Assembly (NCBI GenBank): GCA_022813625.1
Contig: JAKLMB010000034.1
Location: 186,001 to 250,000, forward strand
Source: Aaosphaeria pasadenensis
Taxonomy: Eukaryota; Ascomycota; Dothideomycetes; Pleosporales
Length of the DNA stretch: 64,000 bases
Reading direction: 5' to 3'
Shown: in pieces, positions 23,831-34,554 of the stretch
How the letters are laid out: every line of letters starts with the position of its first letter
How positions within the stretch are numbered: the stretch's first letter is position 1
Position numbers and translations under genes: made by a program
The notes under the pieces: generated by a model
What the model was told of the DNA's origin: nothing
The model's database searches: none
Seen by the model: only the letters and a program-made list of their open reading frames with translations

Positions 23831-24105
23831 AATGAGAAAAAGGGGAGAAGATGGTATCAGAGATGATTTGGAGATGTGGAGTCAGTCTACAATATCCAAA
23901 ACGCGGAATCAGTCTTATTCTTAAAGTTCGTTGGGAGGCTCGTACGACTCACTTCGTTATGTTCAACGAGCATCAGTGGCAATTGGCACGACAGGCCATT
24001 GCACGTGTGCTATGTTATCTTGACAGCGAAGCAGCTTCCATATCCGTCGCCGGATGAGACACCTAGATGCAGGTCGATTCGGGTCCATGTTTATGACGAC
24101 CAATA

Positions 24106-24138
24106 AAAGTTTCAGGCTGAAGTTCAGCCTGAAACTTT
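24106..24138. repeat. 33-bp near-perfect palindrome
   Basis: Two 16-bp arms (AAAGTTTCAGGCTGAA and its exact reverse complement) are separated by a single G. It lies between the two head-to-head secreted-protein paralogues, about 275 bp upstream of paralogue A. It could be a protein-binding site, a cruciform, or the inverted end of a lost element. Confidence 0.9.
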
Positions 24139-25386
24139 GTGATCGCGGTGAGATGCTTAATCCAAGGACAATATACCTTCATGTTGTCGATGAGGCCTCA
24201 GAGCAGATACAATCTTCCACCATCTAAGTTTTAGTTACGAGCGTCCCATCTTCCAATACATGAAGCAGATTGAATGTATTGTGATATTTTTCAGTGTATA
24301 TACCATAGATTCTTCTTTCTTAAAAAACCATCAATGACAGTACAGTAGTGCTTAGACCAGAGTGCTTGTGAAAAGTTTTGCGCTCGACAGCAGAACAATG
24401 AGTGCCTTACAGCTACACATCACGGAGCTGAATGTAGGACGCCTATCGTCCTGGTCTATGAAACACTACGGCAGGCCTTACTCTCATGTTCTGGACCGCG
24501 CATCTTGACTGAATCCGTGGCCAAATGGATGATCAGCCTTCCTGCCAGAAGCCCAACTCCGCATCTTCATAGCAGATCTTTCCAAATGGATACTCCTTGG
24601 GGTGCCGATTTCCATTTCCGGTGATTCTGAACAATTAGCCAAGCAAAATCGCAGCATTGAGGCTTGAGCCCCTGTCCACAATTGCATACTCATTGCATTG
24701 TGTGCCCGATGGACCTCACATTCAGCCTTGTCAATGTCACCACGGCAATTCTGGCCGCACAACATTATGTATCACGTTCCATTGAAGCCAATGGTATCAG
24801 AGAAGAATCCGGAGGCTGCTTACATGCCTCCATAAGGCCACCAACAGTCCCGAAGCTGGTAGAGTTGTCTGAAACATAGTAGCCTTATTGCCTCGCCACC
24901 GCCATGCCAAGTCAAAGAACGCGAATATCCGGACTGACAAACTAGCGAGGACATAATGTGCTGATTGGGTGAGGGCTTATCATTTCTAGTAGATCCAGCT
25001 CTAACTTGGTGGAAAGCTTCTCGGGCAGTAGAGTCTCGCTTGACTGCCGAGTGAATTTGCGAATGGCGTAACGTTCTATTGAACAATTGGCCTCCGTGTT
25101 CCACGAACCAGATATCCAATTCGTAGATTGTGAGCATCGTAAGACATGAGCTCGTCAAGGCTTGCGAATTGTGGTGCATAAAAGGCGCAGTGCATGCCTG
25201 AGTAGTGTTAGAGGAAGTACAACCTCAGAGGTTCAATGATGATATAACCTTCGACCTGGGGCATCTCAATCCATCTATTCGATACCCCCGTAAGATACTC
25301 CACTCATCTGCTCAGTCTTTCATAGTGAGGCTTTCGGGCTCATCCTTTGGTTTCCACCCTACGAGCGTTGTTGCTGATTGGTGACC
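24139..25386. other. Intergenic between divergent paralogues
   Basis: About 1.25 kb. Minus-strand frames at 24484-24765 and 24820-25179 lack recognisable domains, and their junctions show no convincing splice sites. The region may contain an eroded gene but offers nothing firm. Confidence 0.4.
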
Positions 25387-26193
25387 ATGATTGGACTCTT
25401 TCACAGCCTTGTTGCCATATCATGTTTAACAAGTACAGTAGTCGCAGATTATGTACGATTTAGTGTCAAAGAGATTATATCTATCGAGCCTCGCGAATGG
25501 GATACCGACCATCTGGAGGCAATCCTCAATCTACTCACCCAAAATCAGAACGTCACCCATGGTTACAAATTCGACGACTGGCCGCGCGGGAGACATACAA
25601 CGCCAGATGATGTCTTCAAAGACATCACATTAAAGGGGAATGGAGCCCGATCTTACCTTGTCATTCGCCATCTACAATGTTGGCGACGCCGACCCACAGA
25701 AGGTAGGATTAAGTATGTACAAGATCACCGACCTATAGTCTATCCCAGTGTGCCCGCTGATGTATCACCAGTGATCACGCAATTAATCCTTAAAATACCC
25801 TTAAGAATACCTGTCGTGGGTAGCATAGCGCGCGCAGTCAGCGCAGTCCTTGACCTTTTCGAGGGCTCCTACAAATGCGAAGGTCCAGTAGCGGTAACGG
25901 TTGCACAGCTTTCGCAACAGGACCTCCAGGACATGGCGTATGACAAGCAGACATGCAAGACAGAAGAGTTCAAATACGAGACACAGAAAGGCTGCGTTAA
26001 TGTCAATCCGCTCAGCACCAAAAGAACTGAGTACAAAGTCAAACACTGCATTGAGAAACGTAGCGGGCAGAGTACGGCCTTTGGTGGAAGACTGGTGAAG
26101 AACGAAAGCAAGAGTTTGTATCAGACGATTCTCGTCAACGGAAACGTTCTTTATTTCAGCTTCATCGCAGTGCTAATGGCGCTGTATCTGTAA
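25387..26193 (+). CDS. Secreted four-cysteine protein with hydrophobic tail, paralogue B
   Basis: Single exon, 268 aa from the ATG at 25387 (upstream in-frame codons lack an ATG). A signal peptide (MIGLFHSLVAISCLTSTVVA) precedes DYVRFSVKEI, matching RVRFSVEEI of paralogue A. Cysteines recur in the same order: YKCEGPVAV, QTCKTEEFKYE, KGCVN and YKVKHCIEK. The hydrophobic C-terminus (VLYFSFIAVLMALYL) suggests a GPI or membrane anchor. It is about 30 residues longer than A, mostly in the middle, where a hydrophobic patch (ITQLILKIPLRIPVVGSIARAV) stands. It is likely displayed at the cell surface; the function is unknown. Confidence 0.8.
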   Translation: MIGLFHSLVAISCLTSTVVADYVRFSVKEIISIEPREWDTDHLEAILNLLTQNQNVTHGYKFDDWPRGRHTTPDDVFKDITLKGNGARSYLVIRHLQCWRRRPTEGRIKYVQDHRPIVYPSVPADVSPVITQLILKIPLRIPVVGSIARAVSAVLDLFEGSYKCEGPVAVTVAQLSQQDLQDMAYDKQTCKTEEFKYETQKGCVNVNPLSTKRTEYKVKHCIEKRSGQSTAFGGRLVKNESKSLYQTILVNGNVLYFSFIAVLMALYL

Positions 26194-26460
26194 ATATCCA
26201 AGCACTTGAATCGTAGACGTTATGTACTACCGGCATGTGCGTTATCAATCATATACGGGTTTTGACACAAACATTGTGATCCAGCTGTTTTTGGTAGCGG
26301 GTGAATAATCATGTTGTGCTCCTCTTTCCTTCCTTCCGTTGTCCAAACTCGTTCTCGAATTAAAGCATTTTATCCAGACATTTACTTGATAACTTTGCTT
26401 AACGGATAAATAATTTTATTTTGTTTCCTTTGACGCTCGTTAATTTCGGTCGATCATCAG

Positions 26461-28255
26461 TCACAATTCTATTGCCCACTCCGCATCCCCCTCCCGCCGC
26501 CGAAGTCTCACTCTAGGATCAAAAGCCGGCTTCATAACGCTCAACGGGATTCGATCGTCCACTCTTGCCGGCAATCGCATCTCGCCCCTTTCTCCGCCCT
26601 CAGAACTCTCCTGCTTGTCGTCTACCTCCTCAACGTTAAACATCGCTACAAATAACGCAACGGACCCCAGAATCTCCGTAAGTGCGAAATGTCTCCCAGG
26701 ACATATTACCGCACCGCCTCCAAACGCCCGGTACGCCGAAGAGGGAACTCCACGGGGCAATTTGCCCACGCCGACTCCTGTACTTCTAACTTTTTCGGTG
26801 TCCCTTTCAGCCTTATCATCTTCGTTGAACCGCGTATGATTGAAAACATCAGCATCGGCTCCCCAAACAGCGACATGGCTGTGTATGACTCCGCTAGCGA
26901 TCTGGATAAGACTTCCCCTTTCGAGAATATATTCAGTGATTCCTGCATTATGGTTGTCGTCATCACTCGTGATGGAGACGGAGTGTGTTTCCTTGACGAG
27001 GTGTACGGACGCCAGGTTTCCAATCGTGCGGAGGCTCTCTTCGAATACCGCTAATAACACTGGGCATCTCGATTTCAAGTTGCTTGTTTTCAGCACTTTG
27101 ATCTTACTCTTTACTCCTTCATCTCTGGTTTCGCCTTCACAGGTTATAGCATCAATCTATTCGCGAACCTGTTGTAGCAGTTCTCTCCGACCAACGATGT
27201 TGACCAAGCACCAGAAACAACTCGGCACGGCATCTCCCAGCGCACCAAACAGCAAGATCAAGTCGCTCCGCCCAGCCATTTTCTCACTTAGTCCAAACTT
27301 TAAGTTTCCCGCTACTCTTTTCTTGATGACCTCGCTCGCTACCTTGTAATCCCCGTTCTTGACGGAAGCGTGTAAGACAGCATTGACGCGCTGTCTAGCG
27401 AGCCATGGTCGAGGCGCAAGCAGCATCGGGAGCGGGAAAGGGAGGAGGAAGAATTGCATGCAGCGTTCGTAGAGCCAGAAATCGGAAATGAGTTCCGGAC
27501 AGAGTATGAAGGGATTGCGCGGACCATAGAAGGTGCTGCTATCTGCGGAGGTGAAAATCTGCTTTACGAAGGTGAGGAGGTTGACGTCGTGATACCCTGG
27601 GGCCCGCCCAGTGGAGTTGTCATCAAAAGAATTGAGGATCCTTCTGAGCAGGGTGGAAAAATGGCTGAGTTGAGCACGGGAGAGATCTTCGAGTGCCTCG
27701 GGTCCCGGTGCAAGCATACTGGCAAGCAGATCATGATCTTGTGCCATCAACCCGTCTTTCCCATCCAGTCCTGTTTTAATGATTTCCATGGCATTCTGAT
27801 CGAAGCCGACTAATCTTTCCGTCACGCCTAAAATCGCGGCATAGAAGCTCCGTTGGGGAGACTTCTTTTGCAGTAAGCCAGCGATACGAGGATCGGTAAC
27901 GATGTGAATTTTGGAAATTCAGGACAGGAAGATTAAATATTGGAAAGGACGGATGTTGTTTTGATAAATGAGAGAGGTAAGATAAGCTATAAAAAAATAA
28001 AGAGAAAATGTGTCTGATCAGTGGAATGTACGGGTTCAGGATTGTTGATGGGGCCAGAGGATGAGATGGAAGATGCGATAGAAGGATTGGTTCTAGGTCG
28101 TAAAACATGGTCAAAATGAGCTGGAACGTGCTGTACGTGCTGCATGCTGAAGGACTTATGTATTGGGAAACGAGCAGAGGAGCGAGGATGGTGAAGTAGA
28201 GATGGTAGAACCAAGGAATATGCGAATGTAACAAACTGCGATTTGGCCGTGCCAT
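26461..28255 (-). pseudogene. Cytochrome P450 pseudogene (frameshift plus nonsense)
   Basis: A P450 reads along one co-linear unit. From the ATG at 28255 the N-terminus gives the proline region and first strands (PYIPLIRHIFSLF, PIFNLPVLNFQ). At the A4 run (27912..27909) the reading must move by one base to continue as IHIVTDPRIAGLLQKK, so there is one extra base. The frame then runs through the helix-I region (FGALGDAVPSCFW) to VRE, meets TAG at 27159..27157, and continues in the same frame to IDAITCEGETRDEG, the ExxR helix (EESLR), and the heme loop FGGGAVICPGRHFA. It ends at 26461. No splice of reasonable length removes either lesion. The family resembles fungal CYP7/8-type P450s. Sequencing error at either site is the alternative. 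Confidence 0.8.
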
Positions 28256-28860
28256 CGAAATTACAGAAAATACTACAGCGAAGGGAGCGTGTGGGACAGT
28301 TTTGTATTCGGTAGCAATGGATCTCAAGACATCGAAGTAGGTGTGCGATATCGAGGACCACGGCTTTTGAGGCTCAGCGGTGATCGCCAGTCGAGATACG
28401 AGAGCGGGGAACCTTGAAGTATCAAGAACGCGGAACAGGGTTGCAAATGGCCGATTGCGCTTGCCTCAATTTTACCTGAAGACAGGACATTCTTTGAGCC
28501 CAGAACTGGATATTCGAGATCTGATGTATAACATCCTCTGTCTCAGCAAGCAAGCGCTCGGTAAAATTAGAACAGAAAAGCCTTGACAGGTGATTTTATC
28601 AGAGGATGACCACGTTTGCATATGCAAGGAGTACTCATGTAGTAGAAATGAAATGTCTAGGTATTTGGAGAGGTATATTTACAGAGAATATATAGTAAGA
28701 ATATTCAACAGGCGCGAGAGTGAGTTACACTGCAGCCTGGTATAAGTAAATAGGTGTTGGGAAAAGTTCAAAGCAATCCTTGAGGATTTACTTCGTGTAG
28801 TAGCTAACAACACTGGCCTGGCGTGCATGTTACAGCGTTTCATCCTCCTAGACCGGAGGA
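28256..28860. other. Intergenic, upstream of the P450
   Basis: About 600 bp with no gene-like frame beyond short ORFs. It merges into an AT-rich island at about 28870. Confidence 0.4.
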
Positions 28861-29125
28861 CCCTAGCAGTTCTTTTTACCCTAAATAAAATACTAAATAG
28901 TAGTAATAGATAGCTTTCTTAAATTAATATTTATTATTTATAAGTTATATTAAGGCTATAGGTCTATATAAGACTAGCTCTAAATATCTAACTAGGTAAA
29001 GATTAATATAATATATATATCTTATAATTTTTATTCTTAGAAAATCTTAGTATATTTAAAGGTACTAATTAGCTTAACTAAGAATAGTCTATAAGTGCAG
29101 CAAAACTACAGACAAAGGGATAATA
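28861..29125. repeat. AT-rich island, RIP-like, 3' of the NLR gene
   Basis: Dense TA-rich sequence from about 28875 to 29110, ending about 10 bp before the HET-NACHT stop codon. Its composition matches the islands at 20.3 and 33.1 kb. No protein relic is readable. Confidence 0.65.
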
Positions 29126-29134
29126 CTAGTACCC

Positions 29135-32100
29135 TTACAAAGAGCAAGTTAAACCCATCGTTACAATTGGTATCGGCCCTTGGAGTGCTTCCGGCTCGTT
29201 CTGATTCTTGTGATAGCCCAATTTCCTGAGAAACTCCCATGTATTCCGAATATCTGGTGACCTGGAAATAACTTCTGTTATAAGGTCATTGGTCTCTTTC
29301 CTCCTCGCAATCTCTACCACGTCTTCTAACTCATCGTCCAACATAACTCTTCCAGGAAATGGCACCGTGCGGTCTAAGGCATTCATTATTGTTTCGGAAT
29401 CTTGCAAGCTAACCTCATAGTTGACCATATATTCACTTTTTAGCCAAAGAATTTGACAATAAGCCGATGATGCTTGCATATCGGCTCTGCACAGCAACCG
29501 ATTCGCCCCATCTGGGTCCATTTCGGTTAGAAGTACGTGCAAACCATCCAGAAGATATTTTGCATTGACCTCGGTCATTGCATGAAAACGCCTTGATATG
29601 TAAACCTCAGAGGTTGTTCTGTCATTAAGACTTGCTCCATTTTCCAAGAAGTCATTGATAAGATCTAGACTGATCACTTCCTTATTTTTAGGAATAGAGT
29701 ATTCGTATCCCTGCCCATTAGGGTTGCTGGTGTTGTCTTGGAATTGATAGAGACAACTGAGGAGATATAGGAGCCATGGTGACCGTTTGCAATTGTTCCT
29801 CATGGGCCAGTAAAACGTGGCATTTGGATTGGCCCCGCTATGGAGCAACATCCGCATGCTGGGTAATAACATATGTGTTCCACAGTCTTTGTCATCGTCT
29901 GCGTAAATGAGTAGAAGAAAATCCTTGTACCTTCGGCTCATCTTTTTCCCGGAGCTCAGGAGACGAGGTAGAATCGTTTCATCCCCAGCAAATATACGAA
30001 GTGTCGTGAAGTCAATGACATTCCATCGCCCAATAGGGTCGTGGGCCGCCTGATCATATAGCCATAGCTCTCCAGGTTTTCCGGTCATCTTCCTGTACAG
30101 CCGGGACAAGCTCGTGTCGATGTGTCGTAGTAGCCTTTCCTTTTCTGTATGACTGTGGTCGTTTATTCTCAAGGCGTGTTTGATCAAACTTTCAGCGTCC
30201 GACGCCTGTGCGTGAAACCAAGTCCGCACATTCCAGGGATGATCACAAACGGCATCGACAAAAAGGCCAAGTCTATCCGCCTGCGAAAGTTTGCAGGCTG
30301 ATAATATTGCTGCGCCCGAAGCTTCACGAAAGAAGTCAATCGCTGTTCGGTGGAAGAATTCGACGACTTGGTTTCCTTCCCTGGCGACTGTAGAAGCATC
30401 CCTAGAATCACGGCAAGTCACCATTCCTTCGCATAACACGCTAATTCTGTGGCGAACCCGATTGTACATGATCGATTCATCATCAGTTAGATTTTTTCCA
30501 TGGTAGTGCTCGTATAACGGAATGAAGTGGGAAATGTAAGGGTTTTTACCCACAAAGATCGAAAGCTCGGAGGGAAAGTCGATGAGGAGGTTTAAGTAAG
30601 CCGCAGCTTCGTCTTTTCTAGATTCGCTAGCATTGCCAGTCTTCTCCAATATAGCGCTGTATAGCTGCACCATGTCACGAGGCAATTGCTCCAAGTGGTC
30701 ACAGACCTGATTGTATGTATCCCCAGACTCGATGCTTTCGCACAATTGTTTCGTTACAAGAAAGGCCCAAAGGAAAACTCCTTTGGCCGAATGAACGACA
30801 CGGCGAATCAGTCGATCTCTTTCTTCCACTGTTGTATTGGCTCGATAACTCCAGCATTCATTGAAAGAATCAGTAACGTGCCGTTTAATGTCTCGATACG
30901 TAAGATCGTGGAGGTCTAAGTGCTGGGGTTGAAGACATCGGACTCGATTCTCGATCTGTTGCTCTGGCCGCGACGAAATGCAGAATTTGATGGTGGAAGG
31001 AGACCTGATATGGAGCTCTTTGATGACTGTTATGACCTTATTGAGGTCATCCGCGAAACATTCATCTAGCCCATCAATGAAGATGCACAATGGTGTTTGG
31101 TTTGCAATTTGACAAGCGACCTTTATCACCGTCATCTCTAACTCTTTTACATCCCAATTGTCGAACTTTTGTTTCTGTCTGACTTGATGTGCTGGGATGA
31201 AACTTGTAACAAATGAAGGGCTCTGATCTGACAGTAGCTGGAAGAGTATGTGGCAGAGAAATCCATGGACACTATTTTGCCTCCTGGCATGATCGGCTTG
31301 CCAAAAGTAGAAAGATAGAATCCGTGGTCGTTTTAGCGGCCCTGCCCATGACTGGAGATGGTTCTGGGTGAGCGGATTCTCATTGTCCGGTCTAGCGAGA
31401 AATTTCATGAGAGTGCTTTTGCCTGAGCCTGGCTTGCCCTTGATCCAGAACACACCTTGGCCATGCCTGAGCCAGGAACGAAAACTCTCCGTCTGTTTTC
31501 GCCGCTGAGTTTCGTTCTCGAAATGTTGATCTTGGAGGGCCCATTCAAATGTGCCATCAAGAAAATCCTTCACCCGTTGTCGCTGCTGAGTTTCGTTCTC
31601 GAAATGCTGATCTTGGAGGATCCATTCAAATGTGCCATCGGAACATGGGGAAATATTGTTCACTCTCGTAAATGGACTGCCAGAGTTCAAGCTCTGAAGA
31701 ATCTGTTCCTTCTGCAAGGAAGACTCGCCTGCACCAGAACGTTAGTAAAAGGATAATTGCCATGACGGTGGTCGGCTTACCACATGAAGACTGATGGATC
31801 ATTTCTTTGAGTCGGGCCAATGCATTATCCTCCTCTCCGTATATCAAGGGCATGAAGATGTCGAAAATGCCCAAGAGACAGTAAGCGCGATCTTCTTTCT
31901 TCTTGGTGTTGCGTTTCTCAGCCCATCTCATACGCTCTTCAATGGTGAAGTCGGTGAGCGGAGCGCCTCTAAGAGCGGCAAGAGGAATCCCAGTGGTTGC
32001 TTGAATAGCCAGTTCAAGGGAGACTCTGTCACCTAGTAGCTTGCCCTCTCTCGAGAAGAACTCTACCGTCTTCGGAGCAAGCAACTCCTGAAGAGTCCAT

Positions 32101-32513
32101 CCACGTGTAAACCATCTGCTGCTTTGAAATGATGAGTGCCAACTTGGTTCGGTCTGGTTGTGGCCTTGCATCCCGGTTGAGACATCTGGTAGGTACACAT
32201 AGCATTTCACTGCATTAGCATACCAGCGAAACATAGAGGTGATCGCTTCTGAGAGTTCGGTGAAATTTTTCTTGTCGATACAGCAGGAATCAACCCAAAA
32301 ATATTCCAGATTGTCTCTCCGGGCCTGGGTACCGCAGAACTGTATCTTGGCGTATCCAGCCTTGCGATGGTACGTTCCACTGACAAAGTCGTCGTAGGTG
32401 ACTTCGTCTCCATCTGGTCCCCATGTATGGGAGAGTATAGCATAGGGTGGAACCTCGGTCAGATCCCCAGTAAATCGGAGTGCACCAGAGCTGTCAAATC
32501 TCAACAGGCGCAT
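29135..32513 (-). CDS. HET-NACHT NLR-like receptor
   Basis: Two exons, 32513..31781 and 31728..29135, with a 52-nt intron (GTAAGC..TGCAG), give 1108 aa. The N-terminal HET domain has PYAILSHTWG, EYFWVDSCCIDK and WFTRGWTLQELLAP, then DRAYCLLGIFDIFMPLIYGE, the usual end of this HET subtype. A linker with a duplicated 27-residue unit (residues about 275-328) precedes a NACHT ATPase: P-loop GKPGSGKST at about 342-350, Walker B CIFIDGLDEC at about 459-468. The C-terminal half has no obvious WD40, ankyrin or TPR array. Such STAND receptors sense non-self and fire the HET death domain. The gene sits between two AT-rich islands, a typical setting for fast-evolving NLR genes. Product and architecture are well supported; the ligand is unknown. 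Confidence 0.93.
31478..31639 (-). repeat. 81-bp in-frame tandem duplication in the NLR linker
   Basis: Two adjacent 81-bp units (31639..31559 and 31558..31478) encode DGTFEW-I/A-LQDQHFENETQ followed by a more variable basic part. The first two thirds are nearly identical in DNA, so the duplication is fairly recent. It lengthens the linker between the HET and NACHT domains by one 27-residue unit. Confidence 0.9.
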
Positions 32514-33060
32514 TGTAGTGACAAATCGTCCAAACCCTAAAAGTAGAGACTCTTCTGAGTGGAGCGAAGGCGAAGATCTCCTGTTCAGAGATTACCTTTA
32601 CCCAACAGATGGGATGACTTATTAGGCTGTAACGCTGTAACGATGCAACGATAGGAACCAAATCCCCTCCACGGTCGTGGAGTTGAAATGTACTGTGTTG
32701 TTGAGGCGCAGTTCATGATGCAACATGCAAAGCGAGACGACGCAAGGCTGCCAAGAGGGACACCCTCTCCTCCATACAGGAATCGCTCAGCTGAGGTTGC
32801 AAGGGTAATCAATCAGGAATATAAGTTGTCATTGCAAGTTTAACATGGTTGATACAATGCAATTGGAGCATGATGCATCTTAAGAGTATTCCATCGCTAA
32901 GTACGGAGTATAGAAAAGCCTAAAAGAAGGCAGACTACACATTACTGTGTAGAAAGCTTCCTTCTTCTTCTTATTCAAGTGTAGGTAGCATGTTGAGATT
33001 GACGAGAAGTAAGCAGAGGACTCCTGCAAGTCGTAGTATTTGCACTTATACCTACTAGAG
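32514..33060. other. Promoter region of the NLR gene
   Basis: About 550 bp upstream of the HET-NACHT ATG. One TACGGAGTA lies at 32903-32911. No ORF with a domain is present. Confidence 0.4.
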
Positions 33061-33280
33061 GATATGTTAGTATACCTTTATTAAATATAATAAATATAAA
33101 ATAATAAAAATAGCTACTAAATAAATATTTTCTAGTTTATTAGTATTTTATTTAATATTATATTAAATTTTATTATTTTAATATAAATTATTTTTAATAT
33201 AATATATTATTACTTAAATTTTTTAATTTTTTTTAGATATATTAAAGTTAGTAATACTTTATTTATATATAGTTGCTCTG
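33061..33280. repeat. AT-rich island, RIP-like, 5' of the NLR gene
   Basis: About 220 bp of almost pure A/T with TA-rich steps. Together with the island at 28.9 kb it brackets the NLR gene. Confidence 0.65.
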
Positions 33281-33927
33281 TATCTCCTTGTACCTAATAG
33301 GTGTACTTGTATCAAGTGCAGGCGAGGTATGGCGAGCTGCATCTCTTGGCATGGATGTAGCGGGCGGCGCGCGCGGGTAGCCCAATAATGATTCTTCCTT
33401 TGTTCGAAATAAAAGTAGGTAAGTTGAGGAGTAGGTAAGACTACAATTGCTACTCGCAACCTATTCCTATCAAGTTGTAGTTACTCGTAGTAGTGTGATG
33501 TGCGAAAGGGGAGTTTGTTCGGCGCCGGACGAGTCGGATCGCCGGTCCATCAGCGCCGAACGTCCCATTCATTATCAATTCACTATTACTACAACATTCA
33601 CTACACCCAATTGAACCTCAGGTACATCCTCACACTTGTACCTTTCCCTTCCCTTCCCTTCCCTCCCGTGCCGTACGCCATCCCCACCTGAACCGATCCT
33701 GCATTATCTCCCTGTATCTGTAAGCATCTCGACTCGCGCTTCGTAATCCCGTACGTAGGTGGAGGCGTGTGTACATACTACAGTCCATAGTGGCGGCAAG
33801 CCATCACGGTATCACTCTATCACCACCACCTCCACCACGAACATCAAGCCCAACCAAGCACATCCACATCTCTCGAACAAAGCTTGAGTCTGACAAGCCT
33901 ACCCCCTCCCGGGAAAAAGCAAATGCT
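33281..33927. other. Promoter/leader region of the FHIT homologue
   Basis: Contains a (CCCTT)n pyrimidine tract near 33640-33665 and a CACCA-rich leader at 33815-33840 just before the start. An out-of-frame ATG lies 5 bases upstream of the chosen ATG. No other gene was found. Confidence 0.45.
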
Positions 33928-34554
33928 ATGCCACCGCTAACCAAAGATGTCATCAAATTCGGGACTTTCATAGTTACCAATCAGGTACGACCTCTCCTCA
34001 CCTCCATAAACAAACACCCTCACACAATACAATAACACAATAACATAACACATACTGACACCACCCATCCCCATCAGGTCTTCCACACGACCCCGCTCTC
34101 CTACGCCCTCGTGAACCTCAAACCCCTCCTCCCAGGCCACGTCCTCGTCTCGCCCCTACGCCCCGTCCCCCGCCTCTCCGACCTCACCCCCGCGGAGGTA
34201 TCCGACCTCTTCCAAACCGTGCAGCGCGTGTCCCGCACCATCGAGCGCGTGTTCTCCGCGTCGGCGCTCAACATAGCGGTGCAGGACGGCGCGGACGCGG
34301 GCCAGAGCGTCCCGCATGTGCACGCGCACGTCATCCCGCGGCGGCGGGACGACTTGAAGGAGATGGGGGGCACGGACGCGGTGTATGATTTGCTGCAGGG
34401 GGAGGAGGGGGATCTGGGGAGGCAGTTCGAGGAGAGGGGGGGCAGGTTTCCGAAGGTGGATGATAAGAGTAGGAGGGCGAGGACCGAGGAGGAGATGAGG
34501 GTTGAGGCAGAGTGGTTGGCGGGGGAGATGGAGAAGGATGGGGATATACCATGA
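33928..34554 (+). CDS. HNT2: Bis(5'-adenosyl)-triphosphatase, FHIT/Hnt2 family (HIT protein)
   Basis: Two exons, 33928..33984 and 34078..34554, with a 93-nt intron, give 177 aa. The sequence follows human FHIT closely: FGTFIVTNQVFHTTPLSYAL, then VNLKPLLPGHVLVSPLRPV, then LTPAEVSDLFQTVQRV, QDG..AGQSVPHVHAHVIPR, and a C-terminal TEEEMRVEAEWL helix. The HIT triad is H99-H101-H103, with His101 expected as the nucleophile. The enzyme hydrolyses diadenosine tri- and tetraphosphates to AMP plus ADP or ATP. The exon join falls on a phase-0 Gln/Val boundary within the first strand, which fixes the intron. It is a cytosolic housekeeping gene with no obvious functional link to its neighbours. Confidence 0.93.

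Noticed and set aside
24484..25179. Minus-strand gene between the secreted paralogues
   Set aside because: The two open frames have no recognisable motif and no convincing splice junction.
27157..27200. Intron across the P450 TAG codon
   Set aside because: The only phase-preserving GT..AG pair is 12 nt long. The 44-nt option breaks the frame, so a real stop is the simpler reading.
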